Positions 7,368 to 15,511 of a stretch of 36,439 bases of DNA are shown here, one piece after another. A program made the position numbers and the translations under genes. This stretch comes from a virus. The stretch lies in IMG/VR virus record IMGVR_UViG_3300025057_000024, positions 1-36,439 of that record; one strand, written 5' to 3'. The notes below the pieces were generated by a model. That model was not told the DNA's origin, did not search any database, and saw nothing but the letters and a program-made list of their open reading frames with translations. Position 1 is the stretch's first letter. Each line of letters starts with the position of its first letter.

Positions 7368-8763
7368 ATACGAGGCGGTTTCACGCTACCCCATACTCAA
7401 GGGGTATCTGAGCCACTTCAAAGAAGTAAGTAAGAACAACGAAATCCCCGGACTACTGTCGTTCTTTTTCATATTGGGACAAGCGTCGTTACCTTACGTT
7501 CGCATCCCAGTAGGAGGGAGCAACCTATGTCCGAGAGTGAGTGTGTTTTGGATTCAAGACACACGTACTGGTAAATCTGTAGCCTTTGAGGTTATTCAGA
7601 AAGTCATGGGCGACTCCGGCTTGGAGGTCGTTGACTACTCGACGGGTACAGATGCAGCACTTGTGGGGTCATTCGTTCAAGAAGAACAAGGCGAGCCACC
7701 TGTCCAACGACCGGGTGTACTTGCAGGGCGAAAGGGTATGAACTTCGACGAAGGTTCAATCCTTCTCAAGCCCAATCAGCATTCGGAGGGAACAGTTCTG
7801 TTCCTTCAATCAGCACTCAACTCCGCAGGTACAGGTCGAAACATACTGACCAAGCACTTGCGTGACGGAACAATCACAATCAAGTCAGAAGTCAGTCTAT
7901 GGATTACGACATTCCCGCCGAAGGGTATCAAAGAGCACGTTCTCGACAAGGGTATCTTTCAGCGTGTTTTGCTGTATTGGCGTGAGTGGACACTGGACAT
8001 GAAGCGCAATGTAGCCCACGAACTTGCAGCGAGCGTGCACAACAGGACAAAGCACGACATCAAGTATAGAGATATTGTCGACTACTTCACTGAACTACAA
8101 CTGTCACTCAAGCGAAGAGTATGTGAATTGATTGGCATTCAGCCTATGCAATGGGATGAAGCCGACGATGACACACAGGAAGGGTGGGCGATGGAGGTCA
8201 TGGACGAACTGTTTACAATCGATGACGGCTACGTACCTGCGCTGATTGGGGCTATCGACGAATACTACTATCTCGTTGAAAACATGGACCCACACAAGCA
8301 ATCTGTCTGTGCATCGTTCATCATGGGACTACAGAATTATACGAATATCTTAGCACACCACATGGCGATGCTTGAAGGAACATGGGTCGTTCGTGGCGAC
8401 CACATTGATATGGCGAAAGAAATTCTGTACGACCTGTACAGCAATCTGATTCAGTGGCTTGAATCTGAGGTCAAGGTAGGCATGGCTCATAAAGACCGTA
8501 AGAACGTTGAGCAAGCATGGAAGATGGCCTACAAGCGTTCGGAGCGATTCGACTTTGATGACAACCGTGGTGAGGGATGGGTCAAGAAACGTGACTTGTT
8601 CAACATGTTCGGTCAAGACATGAACCTCAGCAGCGACAACTCAATCAACACCAAGTACAATCAATTCGGTGCGAAACTGTTTGAAGAGACAAGCGAGAGT
8701 CGACGCAAGTATGTCCGACTACGCAAGGAGCACCTTAAGTTCAAGGAGGGAGACGATGCGTGA
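7345..8763 (+). CDS. Helicase-like P-loop ATPase
   Basis: 472 residues from the ATG at 7345, which has AGAGGG (7333-7338) upstream; the GTG at 7312 lies deep inside the nuclease gene. A Walker A-like loop is Q71-D-T-R-T-G76-K77-S78, missing the usual leading Gly. A Walker B-like FDE is at 134-136, a sensor-like strand SLWITTFPP at about 164-172, and G183-I-F-Q-R187 may hold an arginine finger. The N-terminal segment (FFFILGQASLPYV..., then a strand into the P-loop) resembles DUF3987-type and MCM-like replicative helicases of mobile elements. The C-terminal part is helical, with a possible winged helix near the end. Given PolB and primase nearby, it is the best candidate for the replicative helicase. 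Confidence 0.78.
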   Translation: MIEHRADKYEAVSRYPILKGYLSHFKEVSKNNEIPGLLSFFFILGQASLPYVRIPVGGSNLCPRVSVFWIQDTRTGKSVAFEVIQKVMGDSGLEVVDYSTGTDAALVGSFVQEEQGEPPVQRPGVLAGRKGMNFDEGSILLKPNQHSEGTVLFLQSALNSAGTGRNILTKHLRDGTITIKSEVSLWITTFPPKGIKEHVLDKGIFQRVLLYWREWTLDMKRNVAHELAASVHNRTKHDIKYRDIVDYFTELQLSLKRRVCELIGIQPMQWDEADDDTQEGWAMEVMDELFTIDDGYVPALIGAIDEYYYLVENMDPHKQSVCASFIMGLQNYTNILAHHMAMLEGTWVVRGDHIDMAKEILYDLYSNLIQWLESEVKVGMAHKDRKNVEQAWKMAYKRSERFDFDDNRGEGWVKKRDLFNMFGQDMNLSSDNSINTKYNQFGAKLFEETSESRRKYVRLRKEHLKFKEGDDA

Positions 8764-8911
8764 GTGTTTCGTGTGTCATGACCCTGACGAGTCAGCACTT
8801 CTGTTGCTCGGCTACCGAAGGAACAAAGAAGTCTGTGTCTGTGAGCCATGTAGAGGCGTCTTGCAAGAGACCATCCAACAGATAATCGAGATAAAGGAAC
8901 TGATAGCATGA
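8756..8911 (+). CDS. Tiny Cys-rich zinc-binding protein, 51 aa
   Basis: 51 residues from the ATG at 8756, chosen because AAGGAGGG (8743-8750) sits just upstream and the gene overlaps the helicase stop by 8 bases. C4-x2-C7 and C29-x2-C32 (with C27 also near) would bind one zinc ion; a hydrophobic LLLLG lies between them, and an amphipathic helix (about 35-51) follows. Its TGA overlaps the next ATG (ATGA). It is too small to assign a function; a nucleic-acid or protein-binding adaptor is plausible. Confidence 0.7.
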   Translation: MRECFVCHDPDESALLLLGYRRNKEVCVCEPCRGVLQETIQQIIEIKELIA

Positions 8912-9519
8912 GCGACGTAATGGCACTCGACATCGAGACTGAGAACTATTCTCATGAGATTGGCGGGTGGAACAACACGCACATGTTTGAGCCGACCGTC
9001 GTAGCGACGTGGAACGGTTCTGAGGGCGTCGTGTACTGCAACAAGTCCGAGGCAAAGAAGTTCTTACCCGATGGCGTGGTGCTGAAAGAACTGCACCCTG
9101 AGATACTGGGTAAGGACTTATCCGACCACATCGCAAAGGGAGGCCGTGTCGTCGGTCACAATCTGATGAACTTCGACCTTCCTGTTCTACGAGATAGTCT
9201 CGATTGTTGGGCAGCAGGCGATGTTCTTTCCAAATCAAAGGAACACATTATCGACACGTCTGTTTTGTTGCGTAGCGCATCAAAGCACCGTATACCGCTA
9301 TCGGATGCATGTCGTCACACCTTAGGGAGTGACAAACTCATGCGAAGCGAAGATGCGCCACTTGAATGGCGTAAGGGCAACTACGGCAAAGTAGCCGAGT
9401 ATTGCTTGAAGGACGCACAACTGTCCTATGAGTTGTGGAATCACGGTCACCAAGAAGGCTTCGTCAAGGCAAGATGCCGAGAGTCAGGAGTCGTCACTGA
9501 ATATGAGGTGACATGGTAA
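8908..9519 (+). CDS. DEDDy 3'-5' exonuclease (DnaQ/PolB-exo fold)
   Basis: 203 residues. It carries the three exonuclease motifs of the DEDD superfamily: Exo I D8-I-E10, Exo II G83-H-N85-L-M-N-F-D90-L-P, and Exo III Y165-C-L-K-D169, the Tyr placing it in the DEDDy subgroup that includes DNA polymerase proofreading domains. There is no polymerase domain. Exo II here is canonical, whereas the PolB in this window lacks the Asn at the same point. It could assist proofreading in trans or degrade nucleic acid, perhaps host DNA or RNA. It is coupled to the upstream zinc protein by ATGA and overlaps the chaperonin start by 7 bases. Confidence 0.88.
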   Translation: MSDVMALDIETENYSHEIGGWNNTHMFEPTVVATWNGSEGVVYCNKSEAKKFLPDGVVLKELHPEILGKDLSDHIAKGGRVVGHNLMNFDLPVLRDSLDCWAAGDVLSKSKEHIIDTSVLLRSASKHRIPLSDACRHTLGSDKLMRSEDAPLEWRKGNYGKVAEYCLKDAQLSYELWNHGHQEGFVKARCRESGVVTEYEVTW

Positions 9520-11024
9520 GAGGGACAAACATGACTGGAGAAAAGAAACAAACAGCACAAAGCAACAACATCCGAGCAGCCAAACTAATCGCCGACACCG
9601 TTCGGTCGACGTTGGGTCCAGCGGGTATGGACAAAATGATGGTTGACGGAGGTGGAAACGTCATCGTGACGAACGATGGTGCGACTATCCTACAGCAACT
9701 GGACATCGGACATCCCGGTGCGAAGATGATTGTTGAAGCAGCAAACACGCAAGAAAGCATGTGCTATGACGGCACAACGACAACAACCGTATTGGCGGGT
9801 TCTTTGCTCGGCAACAGTGAGCCACTGTTTGAGAAAGGACTGCACTCAAACATCATCTGTAAAGGGTATCGTCAGGCGGCAAAGTGGGCAGTTGACCATA
9901 TCGAAAGCACTGCGGTTGACGCAAAGGAATATCTCACCCACGTAGCAAAGACAGCCATCACTGGCAAGTCACTTGAGACGAGCATGGAGCATGTATCAGC
10001 ACTATGTGTTGAGGCAGCGGAACAAGCGAAGGGTGACATCAAGCGTATTCGTGTCATCGGGCAACCGGGTGGTTCGCTTGATGATTCGCACTGCTTCGGG
10101 GGTGTCATGCTCAATCAGACATTCTTGACGCCGAACATGCCAACAGAACCTGAGGGGCGTGTGCTTCTCATCAACACTGGCTTATCGGTCAAGAAAGAAG
10201 AGGGCGTACAGGTCAACCTGCAAAGCGTCAGTGACATCAAGTCCTACAAGCAGTATGCTGACAAGGACGTTTGGCAGGGTAAGGTCGATGCTATCGTCGA
10301 ACAATTACCAAAGGGCGGCGTCGTGTTCTGTCGTGACAGTGTCAACGAACTTGTAGCAGCGCTGCTCGCTAAGAACAACATCAGCGTAGCCCATCGTGTT
10401 CCGCCAAGTGACCTCGATGCTTTGGCTACACTACTGGGCACGACAGTCAGCCATTCGGTTGAAGGTGTTCTGACAGCCTCAGATGCCTCAGTCGTACAAT
10501 CGACTGTTGGTGACATGGACTATATCATTGTCAAGGGCGATGGCAACGTGACCACGCTCGTATTACGTGGTGCTACGCGTCAAACACTCGATGAGACCGA
10601 ACGTGGATTCGATGATGCTCTCGGCGTGGTATGTCTTGCTTACAACAGTGGCAGGGTCGTCACTGGTGGTGGCTCATCCTACGTCGGTGCAGCGCTCAAC
10701 CTTCGCAGCCGTGCTGCTGAGATTGGTGGTCGAGCACAGATGGCTATCGAAGCGTTTGCTGACGCCTTAGAGACCATCCCTGCTACCATCGCTGAGAACG
10801 CAGGGTTCGTGCCTTTGGACACCATCCTTGCGCTACGCAACGAGCATCAACAAGGTAATCAAGATGCAGGTCCTGACATCGAGAACGGTGGCACTTGCTC
10901 TATGATTGAGGCAAACGTATGGGAGCCAGTTGGCTTGGTAAGGCAGGCAATCCTGTCAGCAAGCGAAGTCAGCATCAGCATTCTTCGTATCGATGACATC
11001 ATCGGCAAGAAGTCGGATGACTAA
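9513..11024 (+). CDS. Group II chaperonin subunit (thermosome)
   Basis: 503 residues from the ATG at 9513, which has GAGGTGA (9504-9510) before it; an ATG at 9531 with its own AGAGGG is an alternative. Equatorial-domain motifs are clear: R31-STLGPAGMDKM, T53-N-D55-G-A-T-I-L, and D86-G-T-T-T-T; the Gly that normally precedes this Asp is Tyr. In the second equatorial part, D367/D368-A-L and GRVVTGGG (380-387) match the catalytic Asp and nucleotide-binding loop. The apical domain is complete (VDAIVEQLPKGGVVF... and IPVAxR-like SVAHRVPPSDLDAL). It is slightly shorter than cellular subunits (~540). A complete ring chaperonin in a virus would fold viral proteins, possibly the very large tail proteins on the opposite strand. 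It ends the rightward block. Confidence 0.96.
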   Translation: MVRGTNMTGEKKQTAQSNNIRAAKLIADTVRSTLGPAGMDKMMVDGGGNVIVTNDGATILQQLDIGHPGAKMIVEAANTQESMCYDGTTTTTVLAGSLLGNSEPLFEKGLHSNIICKGYRQAAKWAVDHIESTAVDAKEYLTHVAKTAITGKSLETSMEHVSALCVEAAEQAKGDIKRIRVIGQPGGSLDDSHCFGGVMLNQTFLTPNMPTEPEGRVLLINTGLSVKKEEGVQVNLQSVSDIKSYKQYADKDVWQGKVDAIVEQLPKGGVVFCRDSVNELVAALLAKNNISVAHRVPPSDLDALATLLGTTVSHSVEGVLTASDASVVQSTVGDMDYIIVKGDGNVTTLVLRGATRQTLDETERGFDDALGVVCLAYNSGRVVTGGGSSYVGAALNLRSRAAEIGGRAQMAIEAFADALETIPATIAENAGFVPLDTILALRNEHQQGNQDAGPDIENGGTCSMIEANVWEPVGLVRQAILSASEVSISILRIDDIIGKKSDD

Positions 11025-11302
11025 TGCGTCCGTTGATTGATGATAGTGTCCTGTGCATGGCGCAGTAGCAGCAATGACATTTGCCCATGCCCTGACTTTT
11101 TCAGCCGTTTGCGTATGTTGGAAAGAGACGCTCGCTCGGCTATCGGCCCCAAGCCACCGTGCTTGCGAATGTAGCCACAGTTCGGACACTCGTGGAGCAC
11201 TACTGCTGGACCTGTGGTGTATTTGCCTGATATAGACAGCGGTAACGCCGTCGTCTTACAGACTTCACACGTCTGCATCAGTTGGTCAATCAGTTCGCCC
11301 AT
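11021..11302 (-). CDS. Zinc-ribbon-like small protein, 93 aa
   Basis: 93 residues. C12-x2-C15 and C39-x2-C42 form a zinc-ribbon pattern with a beta-like middle (LPLSISGKYTTGPAVVLHEC), and the C-terminal half is basic and helical (NIRKRLKKSGHG). It is the last gene of the leftward block, starting 23 bases after the 55-aa gene, and its end overlaps the chaperonin end by 4 bases. The ribosome site is weak (AGGT about 9 bases upstream). It may be a transcription-related or structural zinc protein; no family is recognised. Confidence 0.65.
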   Translation of the reverse strand: MGELIDQLMQTCEVCKTTALPLSISGKYTTGPAVVLHECPNCGYIRKHGGLGPIAERASLSNIRKRLKKSGHGQMSLLLLRHAQDTIINQRTH

Positions 11303-11325
11303 GTGAATCTAACCTACAATCAGCG

Positions 11326-11493
11326 TCATAGCCAACTCAGTACTGTTTGTATCGTAGGACATGCGCCCCAACCTGACGGCCACTCGTCACTTAGGATAAC
11401 GAGTCCATCTCCGTCATCACGGATTAAGTGCAAATGTTCATCATAAACATAGAGAGGGTATCTTGCTTCCATTGCTTCCTTTACTGACGGCAT
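11326..11493 (-). CDS. Small 55-aa protein coupled to tail fibre gene
   Basis: This short gene follows the tail fibre: its ATG (11493-11491) overlaps the fibre's TGA as TGATG, and GGAGTTGAT, close to the ideal ribosome site, lies just upstream in the fibre's last codons. The predicted protein starts MPSVKEAMEARYPLYVYDEH and ends PTIQTVLSWL; it is acidic in the middle (RDDGDG) and has three Trp. Its position straight after a fibre gene is where fibre-assembly chaperones often lie, but the family is not recognised and that role is inference from position. Confidence 0.62.
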   Translation of the reverse strand: MPSVKEAMEARYPLYVYDEHLHLIRDDGDGLVILSDEWPSGWGACPTIQTVLSWL

Positions 11494-13214
11494 CAAATCA
11501 ACTCCGAGACTCTAAAATATGTAAGTGCAGTGTTAGCACTTTGTACTTGGTACGTGCCTGATGAAAAACTGGCATTAGCGTAGTGGCGTAATCTGTCATT
11601 TGCATCTAATTTGACTACGGTTGTTAATTGATTTTTTTGTCCCGAACCCGATACTTCTCGTACAACAATATCAGGGTAGGTTGAGCCGCCATCTGTCGAT
11701 TTATAGACCATTGAGAATGACCAAGTGGGGGTAAGATTCAGATAAAATCCTACACTGACAAGATAGTAGCCATCTCTTGGTGCGACAAAGGCATAGTCGC
11801 TGGCGTCAAAGTCGCTATTTTCATCGTATTCTGTCGTACTGTGTTGTATGACAGCCGGGACAGTACTTGTTAGTGCCGAACCCGGTGTTGTTATTTTTGC
11901 AAACATGTGTGCTCTCGTAGTAGGTATCGCATCCAACTTCGTCTTATCAGCGGCTGACATCGAACCTGCCGCACTGGTTGTAGCCGCACTGATACCGATT
12001 GTACCTGTCGTTGTGATTGTACCACCAGTGATTGGTGCAGTAGTTGCAATAGAAGTTACCGTACCAACACCCGCACCCGAAAGTCCAATCACACTCCACG
12101 CACTGCCATCGTAGCCGAATGTGACTGACTTCCCCACTGCTACATCGTAGTTGAGGCCGGATGGGTCAAAGTGCAACGTATGGCTACCCGATGGATGGTA
12201 CACACGGATTGTATGACTGTGTGGGAACGTATTGGTGGGTGTCAATGTAATGTTTCCAGTTGTCGTAATGACCCATATGTTCGGACCATCAAATGTCGCA
12301 GTTTGGTTGGAACCAGTTGTGATGGTCTTGACCTCGTTGGGAGCGAGTCTCCAAGTGTTGCGAGTAGGCGAACCACCTTGGTCACGTCGAGCGCTGTAGT
12401 ACAGTACTGCGTGCCCGTCAGGGCTGTGACTTTGCCATATTGCTCCGAGTGGTGAAGCGTTGAACGCACCTGATTCAGCACCACCAATGCGTGAGTTCAT
12501 AGTATCAAGTGAACGATTGGCGTGGTCGATTGATTCTCCACTGGCGTAGCCACCTGTGGCACCCGACGTCAGTGGTGTCAAGTACATCGGGCTGTTGCTA
12601 AGCAAACATCGCTTGTCGCTAACCGTAGGTGTGTTGAGCGAAGCAGTGACGTCTGCTGCTCCACCTGTCATCGTATATCGCAAGACAGCAAGCACTGTGA
12701 CCTCTTGGTTGTTCGTAGGTCCCGGTGCTGACAAGAAAGTATCAGATGTGAGAGGCGTACCTGTTGATGTTACGACAGGTGTACCGAAGTGATGCTTAAC
12801 GTTTGCAACACCAGTGTTGTTGTCAGCAACAACGTACACAGTCACAATCACGTCTGAGTTCGATGCAGGTACAGCCGGTAGTGAGCCAAGATGCCAAGTC
12901 GTGTCGCCTGCTGTATAGGTCTTCGATGAGTTTGGACCGTTAGCGAACGAATACAATACGCCACCAAGCGAGGCATAGCCACCATACACAGTAACCGAAC
13001 CGCTACCGGACACGGTAACGTGACCCGCAGTGTTCGTACCTGTGTTCTGACGATTGCTGTCGTTGTAGGCACGGTCGTCAAGTCGAATGATACCGTTGCC
13101 GTGCAACCCTTCGTACAGATTTGTGAGTGATGTGCTCGTTAGCCCTGCACCGTCTTTCAACGATTCAGATGATGCGGTTTGTCCAGTTGTATGACCTGAT
13201 AGTGGGTTGACCAT
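11493..13214 (-). CDS. Tail fibre with C1q-like C-terminal domain
   Basis: 573 residues, Thr/Ser/Gly-rich, no signal peptide. The N-terminal part (about 1-230) is beta-rich and may join the tail; a beta domain around 285-390 (ANEVKTITTG... to GSAWSVIGLSG) resembles phage receptor-binding stalks. At about 392-441 lies GTVTSIATTAPITGGTITTTG... SAADKTKLD, a segment common in tail fibres of marine phages. The last ~130 residues (from about AHMFAKITTPG to the end, with GYYLVSVGFYLNL and a final YFRV) match the jelly-roll pattern of C1q/TNF-like trimer heads, which often bind receptors. GAGGTGA before the ATG fixes the start. It most likely recognises the host surface. Confidence 0.85.
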   Translation of the reverse strand: MVNPLSGHTTGQTASSESLKDGAGLTSTSLTNLYEGLHGNGIIRLDDRAYNDSNRQNTGTNTAGHVTVSGSGSVTVYGGYASLGGVLYSFANGPNSSKTYTAGDTTWHLGSLPAVPASNSDVIVTVYVVADNNTGVANVKHHFGTPVVTSTGTPLTSDTFLSAPGPTNNQEVTVLAVLRYTMTGGAADVTASLNTPTVSDKRCLLSNSPMYLTPLTSGATGGYASGESIDHANRSLDTMNSRIGGAESGAFNASPLGAIWQSHSPDGHAVLYYSARRDQGGSPTRNTWRLAPNEVKTITTGSNQTATFDGPNIWVITTTGNITLTPTNTFPHSHTIRVYHPSGSHTLHFDPSGLNYDVAVGKSVTFGYDGSAWSVIGLSGAGVGTVTSIATTAPITGGTITTTGTIGISAATTSAAGSMSAADKTKLDAIPTTRAHMFAKITTPGSALTSTVPAVIQHSTTEYDENSDFDASDYAFVAPRDGYYLVSVGFYLNLTPTWSFSMVYKSTDGGSTYPDIVVREVSGSGQKNQLTTVVKLDANDRLRHYANASFSSGTYQVQSANTALTYFRVSELI

Positions 13215-13215
13215 G

Positions 13216-13548
13216 TTAGTTCACCTCGATGATTGTTGAGAATATCAGTTCCGTATCAGACGACTTCGTGATTGCGTCGTACGTGTATCGGAATAGTGCT
13301 CGGTCAGCCGAGCGAATGCATACCTCTCGGAGAGGTAAGGTAAATGAATCAGTCGTCGTCAGTTTGGCCTCGACTGAAATGGTGTTGTCGTCGACAATAC
13401 GGACAACAGGCGTGACTGTGACAGCAGGGCGACCTGCTCCGCCGTCTTCACTGGTGGCAATACCTCCGTCAAAGCCAAAGACCACTTGCGTAATCTCCTC
13501 AGCCAACTTATCCACTACAAATCGGTGCCCTGATGTCAGTAACGGCAT
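13216..13548 (-). CDS. Small tail/baseplate protein, 110 aa
   Basis: 110 residues. It sits between the hub-like protein and the tail fibre, beginning one base pattern after the hub stop (TGAATG), with AAGGGGA as the ribosome site. The pattern of a short helical start (RFVVDKLAEEITQVVFGFDGG), then beta strands with a conserved-looking LPLREVCIRSADRALFRYTYDAITK and a final strand (ELIFSTIIEVN), resembles N-terminal adaptor domains of tail-collar fibre proteins. It is probably a connector between baseplate and fibre. That assignment rests on position and strand pattern only. Confidence 0.7.
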   Translation of the reverse strand: MPLLTSGHRFVVDKLAEEITQVVFGFDGGIATSEDGGAGRPAVTVTPVVRIVDDNTISVEAKLTTTDSFTLPLREVCIRSADRALFRYTYDAITKSSDTELIFSTIIEVN

Positions 13549-14949
13549 TCAACCATTCCCCTTTACTATCCATTTCGACTGAGATGTCCCCAACGTCAAC
13601 AATGCGTTGTCTGCTTCGGCTACTGAGCCATCTCCTTTAATCAATCCCCTTGTAGGGTGCCCAATTATCATTCCTTCGGGTCGAATTTGCCTTGCAGCGA
13701 TAACCCAAGTGGTTTTGACGGTCATCGTAGCGCTGACAGCGTAGTTTTTCTCCTTGACCTGCTGTTTTTCCTCTTGTCCGTCGTCAAACATCGAAGAAAT
13801 GTCGCCTTCTTGCGCTCGTTGTATCAAATCTTCCAAACTACCCTCTATTGACGACACTTTGATGTCAGAACGGCGCTCAGTAAGGTTGTGGCGCACTCGT
13901 AAGACAATATCTTGAGTCTTTTCGTTAATATCTTGGAATGAAACGATGTCACCGGCTCGTACAGCCATCGAATTGATGGTTCCGGTCAACATTTTAGCAC
14001 CTTTTGCACGTTTTGCGGTAGCCAAGAACTTACGACCGATGTTTTTCGTCGCATTGCGGTTGTTTGCGGTCGGTGCGAAGATACCGCCCTGCACTTCACG
14101 CACTCCATCCTTCTGAGACTCAATATCGTCGACTTGAATGATGTTATCATCGTTGTTTGCACGTCGTTTTCCTCGTACAGTGACTCTATTCGGCGCTGCA
14201 TCCATGTTTTCTTCGGTAATACCGTCAGAAACCATATCTTGATGGATGTAAACCGACCGATTGCCACGTAGTTGGTGCACATAACTGACCATTCCGTGTG
14301 AATCAGCCTTTGTCATGAAGCCATCGTGCCTTGCTAAGTACCTCAAAGCGGTCAAAGCATCCACATTGTTGATATTCTTTGCCACAAACACGTTACTTGG
14401 CGCCGAAATACGGAAGCCTGAGAGGGTTTTCCTACCTTCGGTGACGATTCGTTCAGCCAAATCACTCGTCCGAAGCCCGACGGCTACTGGTTGTGCAATT
14501 TGCAAGCGCTTACCATCGAATCCCATGTCAATTAGACTGCGACCCTTGAGATTATTCAAGCGAATGCGTGTGCCTTTCGTGGCGGCTTCTATAGAATGTG
14601 GTGCGAGGCGCTGTTTGCTGTCATCGGCATTGATGAACAGTGAAGGAACAGTCGACGAAGCGTCGAACTGGTCGTCTCCATGAAAGACACCGCCCCTGAA
14701 TCTGTTCCCACCCGATGAGGTGTGCTCGATTCGGATGGTGTCGTCCTCTTCTGATAGTGTGTAAGTCTTGTCGGTCGACGACTCAAAGTCTGTACGCACA
14801 GGCGAGCCTGCTACACGCTTGGTAGCCGACGACACGTACGTAGCGTGACGCACAGCGTTGTCAACAAACGACGGCTTGCGAACTCGCTTCATGACAGTTG
14901 ACTGGGCTTCGCTGAATCGCCCTGTCGTTCTGTTGTATGCGTCAGCCAT
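13549..14949 (-). CDS. Baseplate hub-like tail protein
   Basis: 466 residues from the ATG at 14949, preceded by GGAGAGTGAT; a GTG at 14964 is in frame but lies before that site. Features resembling gpD/gp27-like hub proteins are a beta-rich first third, a helical segment around 200-220 (NVDALTALRYLARHDGF), then a V-x-V-R-G strand (NRVTVRGKRR at about 257-266) and a late beta-barrel phrase (GTINSMAVRAGDIVSFQD). A Glu/Gln/Lys-rich linker near residue 400 separates a short C-terminal domain. Hub proteins form the ring under the tail tube that carries the central spike. The neighbours (tail proteins on both sides) agree. The assignment is by pattern, not by alignment. Confidence 0.68.
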   Translation of the reverse strand: MADAYNRTTGRFSEAQSTVMKRVRKPSFVDNAVRHATYVSSATKRVAGSPVRTDFESSTDKTYTLSEEDDTIRIEHTSSGGNRFRGGVFHGDDQFDASSTVPSLFINADDSKQRLAPHSIEAATKGTRIRLNNLKGRSLIDMGFDGKRLQIAQPVAVGLRTSDLAERIVTEGRKTLSGFRISAPSNVFVAKNINNVDALTALRYLARHDGFMTKADSHGMVSYVHQLRGNRSVYIHQDMVSDGITEENMDAAPNRVTVRGKRRANNDDNIIQVDDIESQKDGVREVQGGIFAPTANNRNATKNIGRKFLATAKRAKGAKMLTGTINSMAVRAGDIVSFQDINEKTQDIVLRVRHNLTERRSDIKVSSIEGSLEDLIQRAQEGDISSMFDDGQEEKQQVKEKNYAVSATMTVKTTWVIAARQIRPEGMIIGHPTRGLIKGDGSVAEADNALLTLGTSQSKWIVKGNG

Positions 14950-14964
14950 GCTATCACTCTCCAC
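14947..14964 (-). repeat. 18-base SD-stop-start junction, copy 2
   Basis: GTGGAGAGTGATAGCATG on the minus strand, identical to the copy at 15509-15526. It holds a ribosome site (GGAG and GTGAT around an extra A), the TGA of the upstream 185-aa gene, and the ATG of the hub gene. Confidence 0.85.
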
Positions 14965-15511
14965 CTATGTGCTCAGTGCCTCTTTCATCGATGGTTCTGC
15001 CCATATCTTGTATTCGTTGAAGTTCGTATTCACTGTAGCCTAAATCCCTATCCATGTAGTTCCTCAACCTGACATCCTCGGCAGGTAATTGGAACTGTTC
15101 CTGTCCCAACGCATCGGCTCTATACATAGTATGGGTATGCGGTGATTTGGGCATGACTGTCAAAAATTGAGGCGGTATGCCCTTAGGAAAAGCATGCGTA
15201 GAATGTCCCTCCGCTTCTCTTAGTTCAGGCTCTCCTACCCCTTCCCTTACACCGATGTAAGAGGGTGGACCTTGTTTCATTCGACGTCCATATCTCTCAG
15301 CGGCTGCTGGAATTTGGGTTACAAATGCACCATGCCCCCAGTCCGAACCATCATTTGGTAATACGCCCAACCTTCTTATTGAATCAACGTTGACTTCGGG
15401 AGTGCCGTGTAACCACTTGACAGGACCATAGGGGCTTGGTAAATCGGGGTGAAACTCACCAAGCGTCGTCTGACGCTTTAGTAATGTCCAAGCCTCATCC
15501 ATCGGCATCAT
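14954..15511 (-). CDS. Putative ADP-ribosyltransferase-fold protein, 185 aa
   Basis: 185 residues from the ATG at 15511, directly after the GGAGAGTGAT site; a longer reading from 15664 lies in the giant gene. Residues about 33-45 read VKWLHGTPEVNVD, then SIRRLGVLP, then GHGAFVTQIPAAAERYG. This order (L-H-G-T, helix with I-x-x-x-G, then G-x-F-x-T with A-x-x-Y) resembles the NAD-binding core of PARP-like/Tpt1-like ADP-ribosyltransferases. A later EQFQLPAED could provide the acidic third-strand residue. Tailed phages are known to carry ADP-ribosyltransferases in virions (T4 Alt), which gives a possible role on host entry. It could instead be an inactive structural domain with a similar pattern. 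Confidence 0.62.
   Translation of the reverse strand: MMPMDEAWTLLKRQTTLGEFHPDLPSPYGPVKWLHGTPEVNVDSIRRLGVLPNDGSDWGHGAFVTQIPAAAERYGRRMKQGPPSYIGVREGVGEPELREAEGHSTHAFPKGIPPQFLTVMPKSPHTHTMYRADALGQEQFQLPAEDVRLRNYMDRDLGYSEYELQRIQDMGRTIDERGTEHIGGE

Noticed and set aside
11091-11105. TTTTT run as a terminator after the chaperonin gene
   Set aside because: A single five-base run within the opposing gene is too weak to list as a feature.
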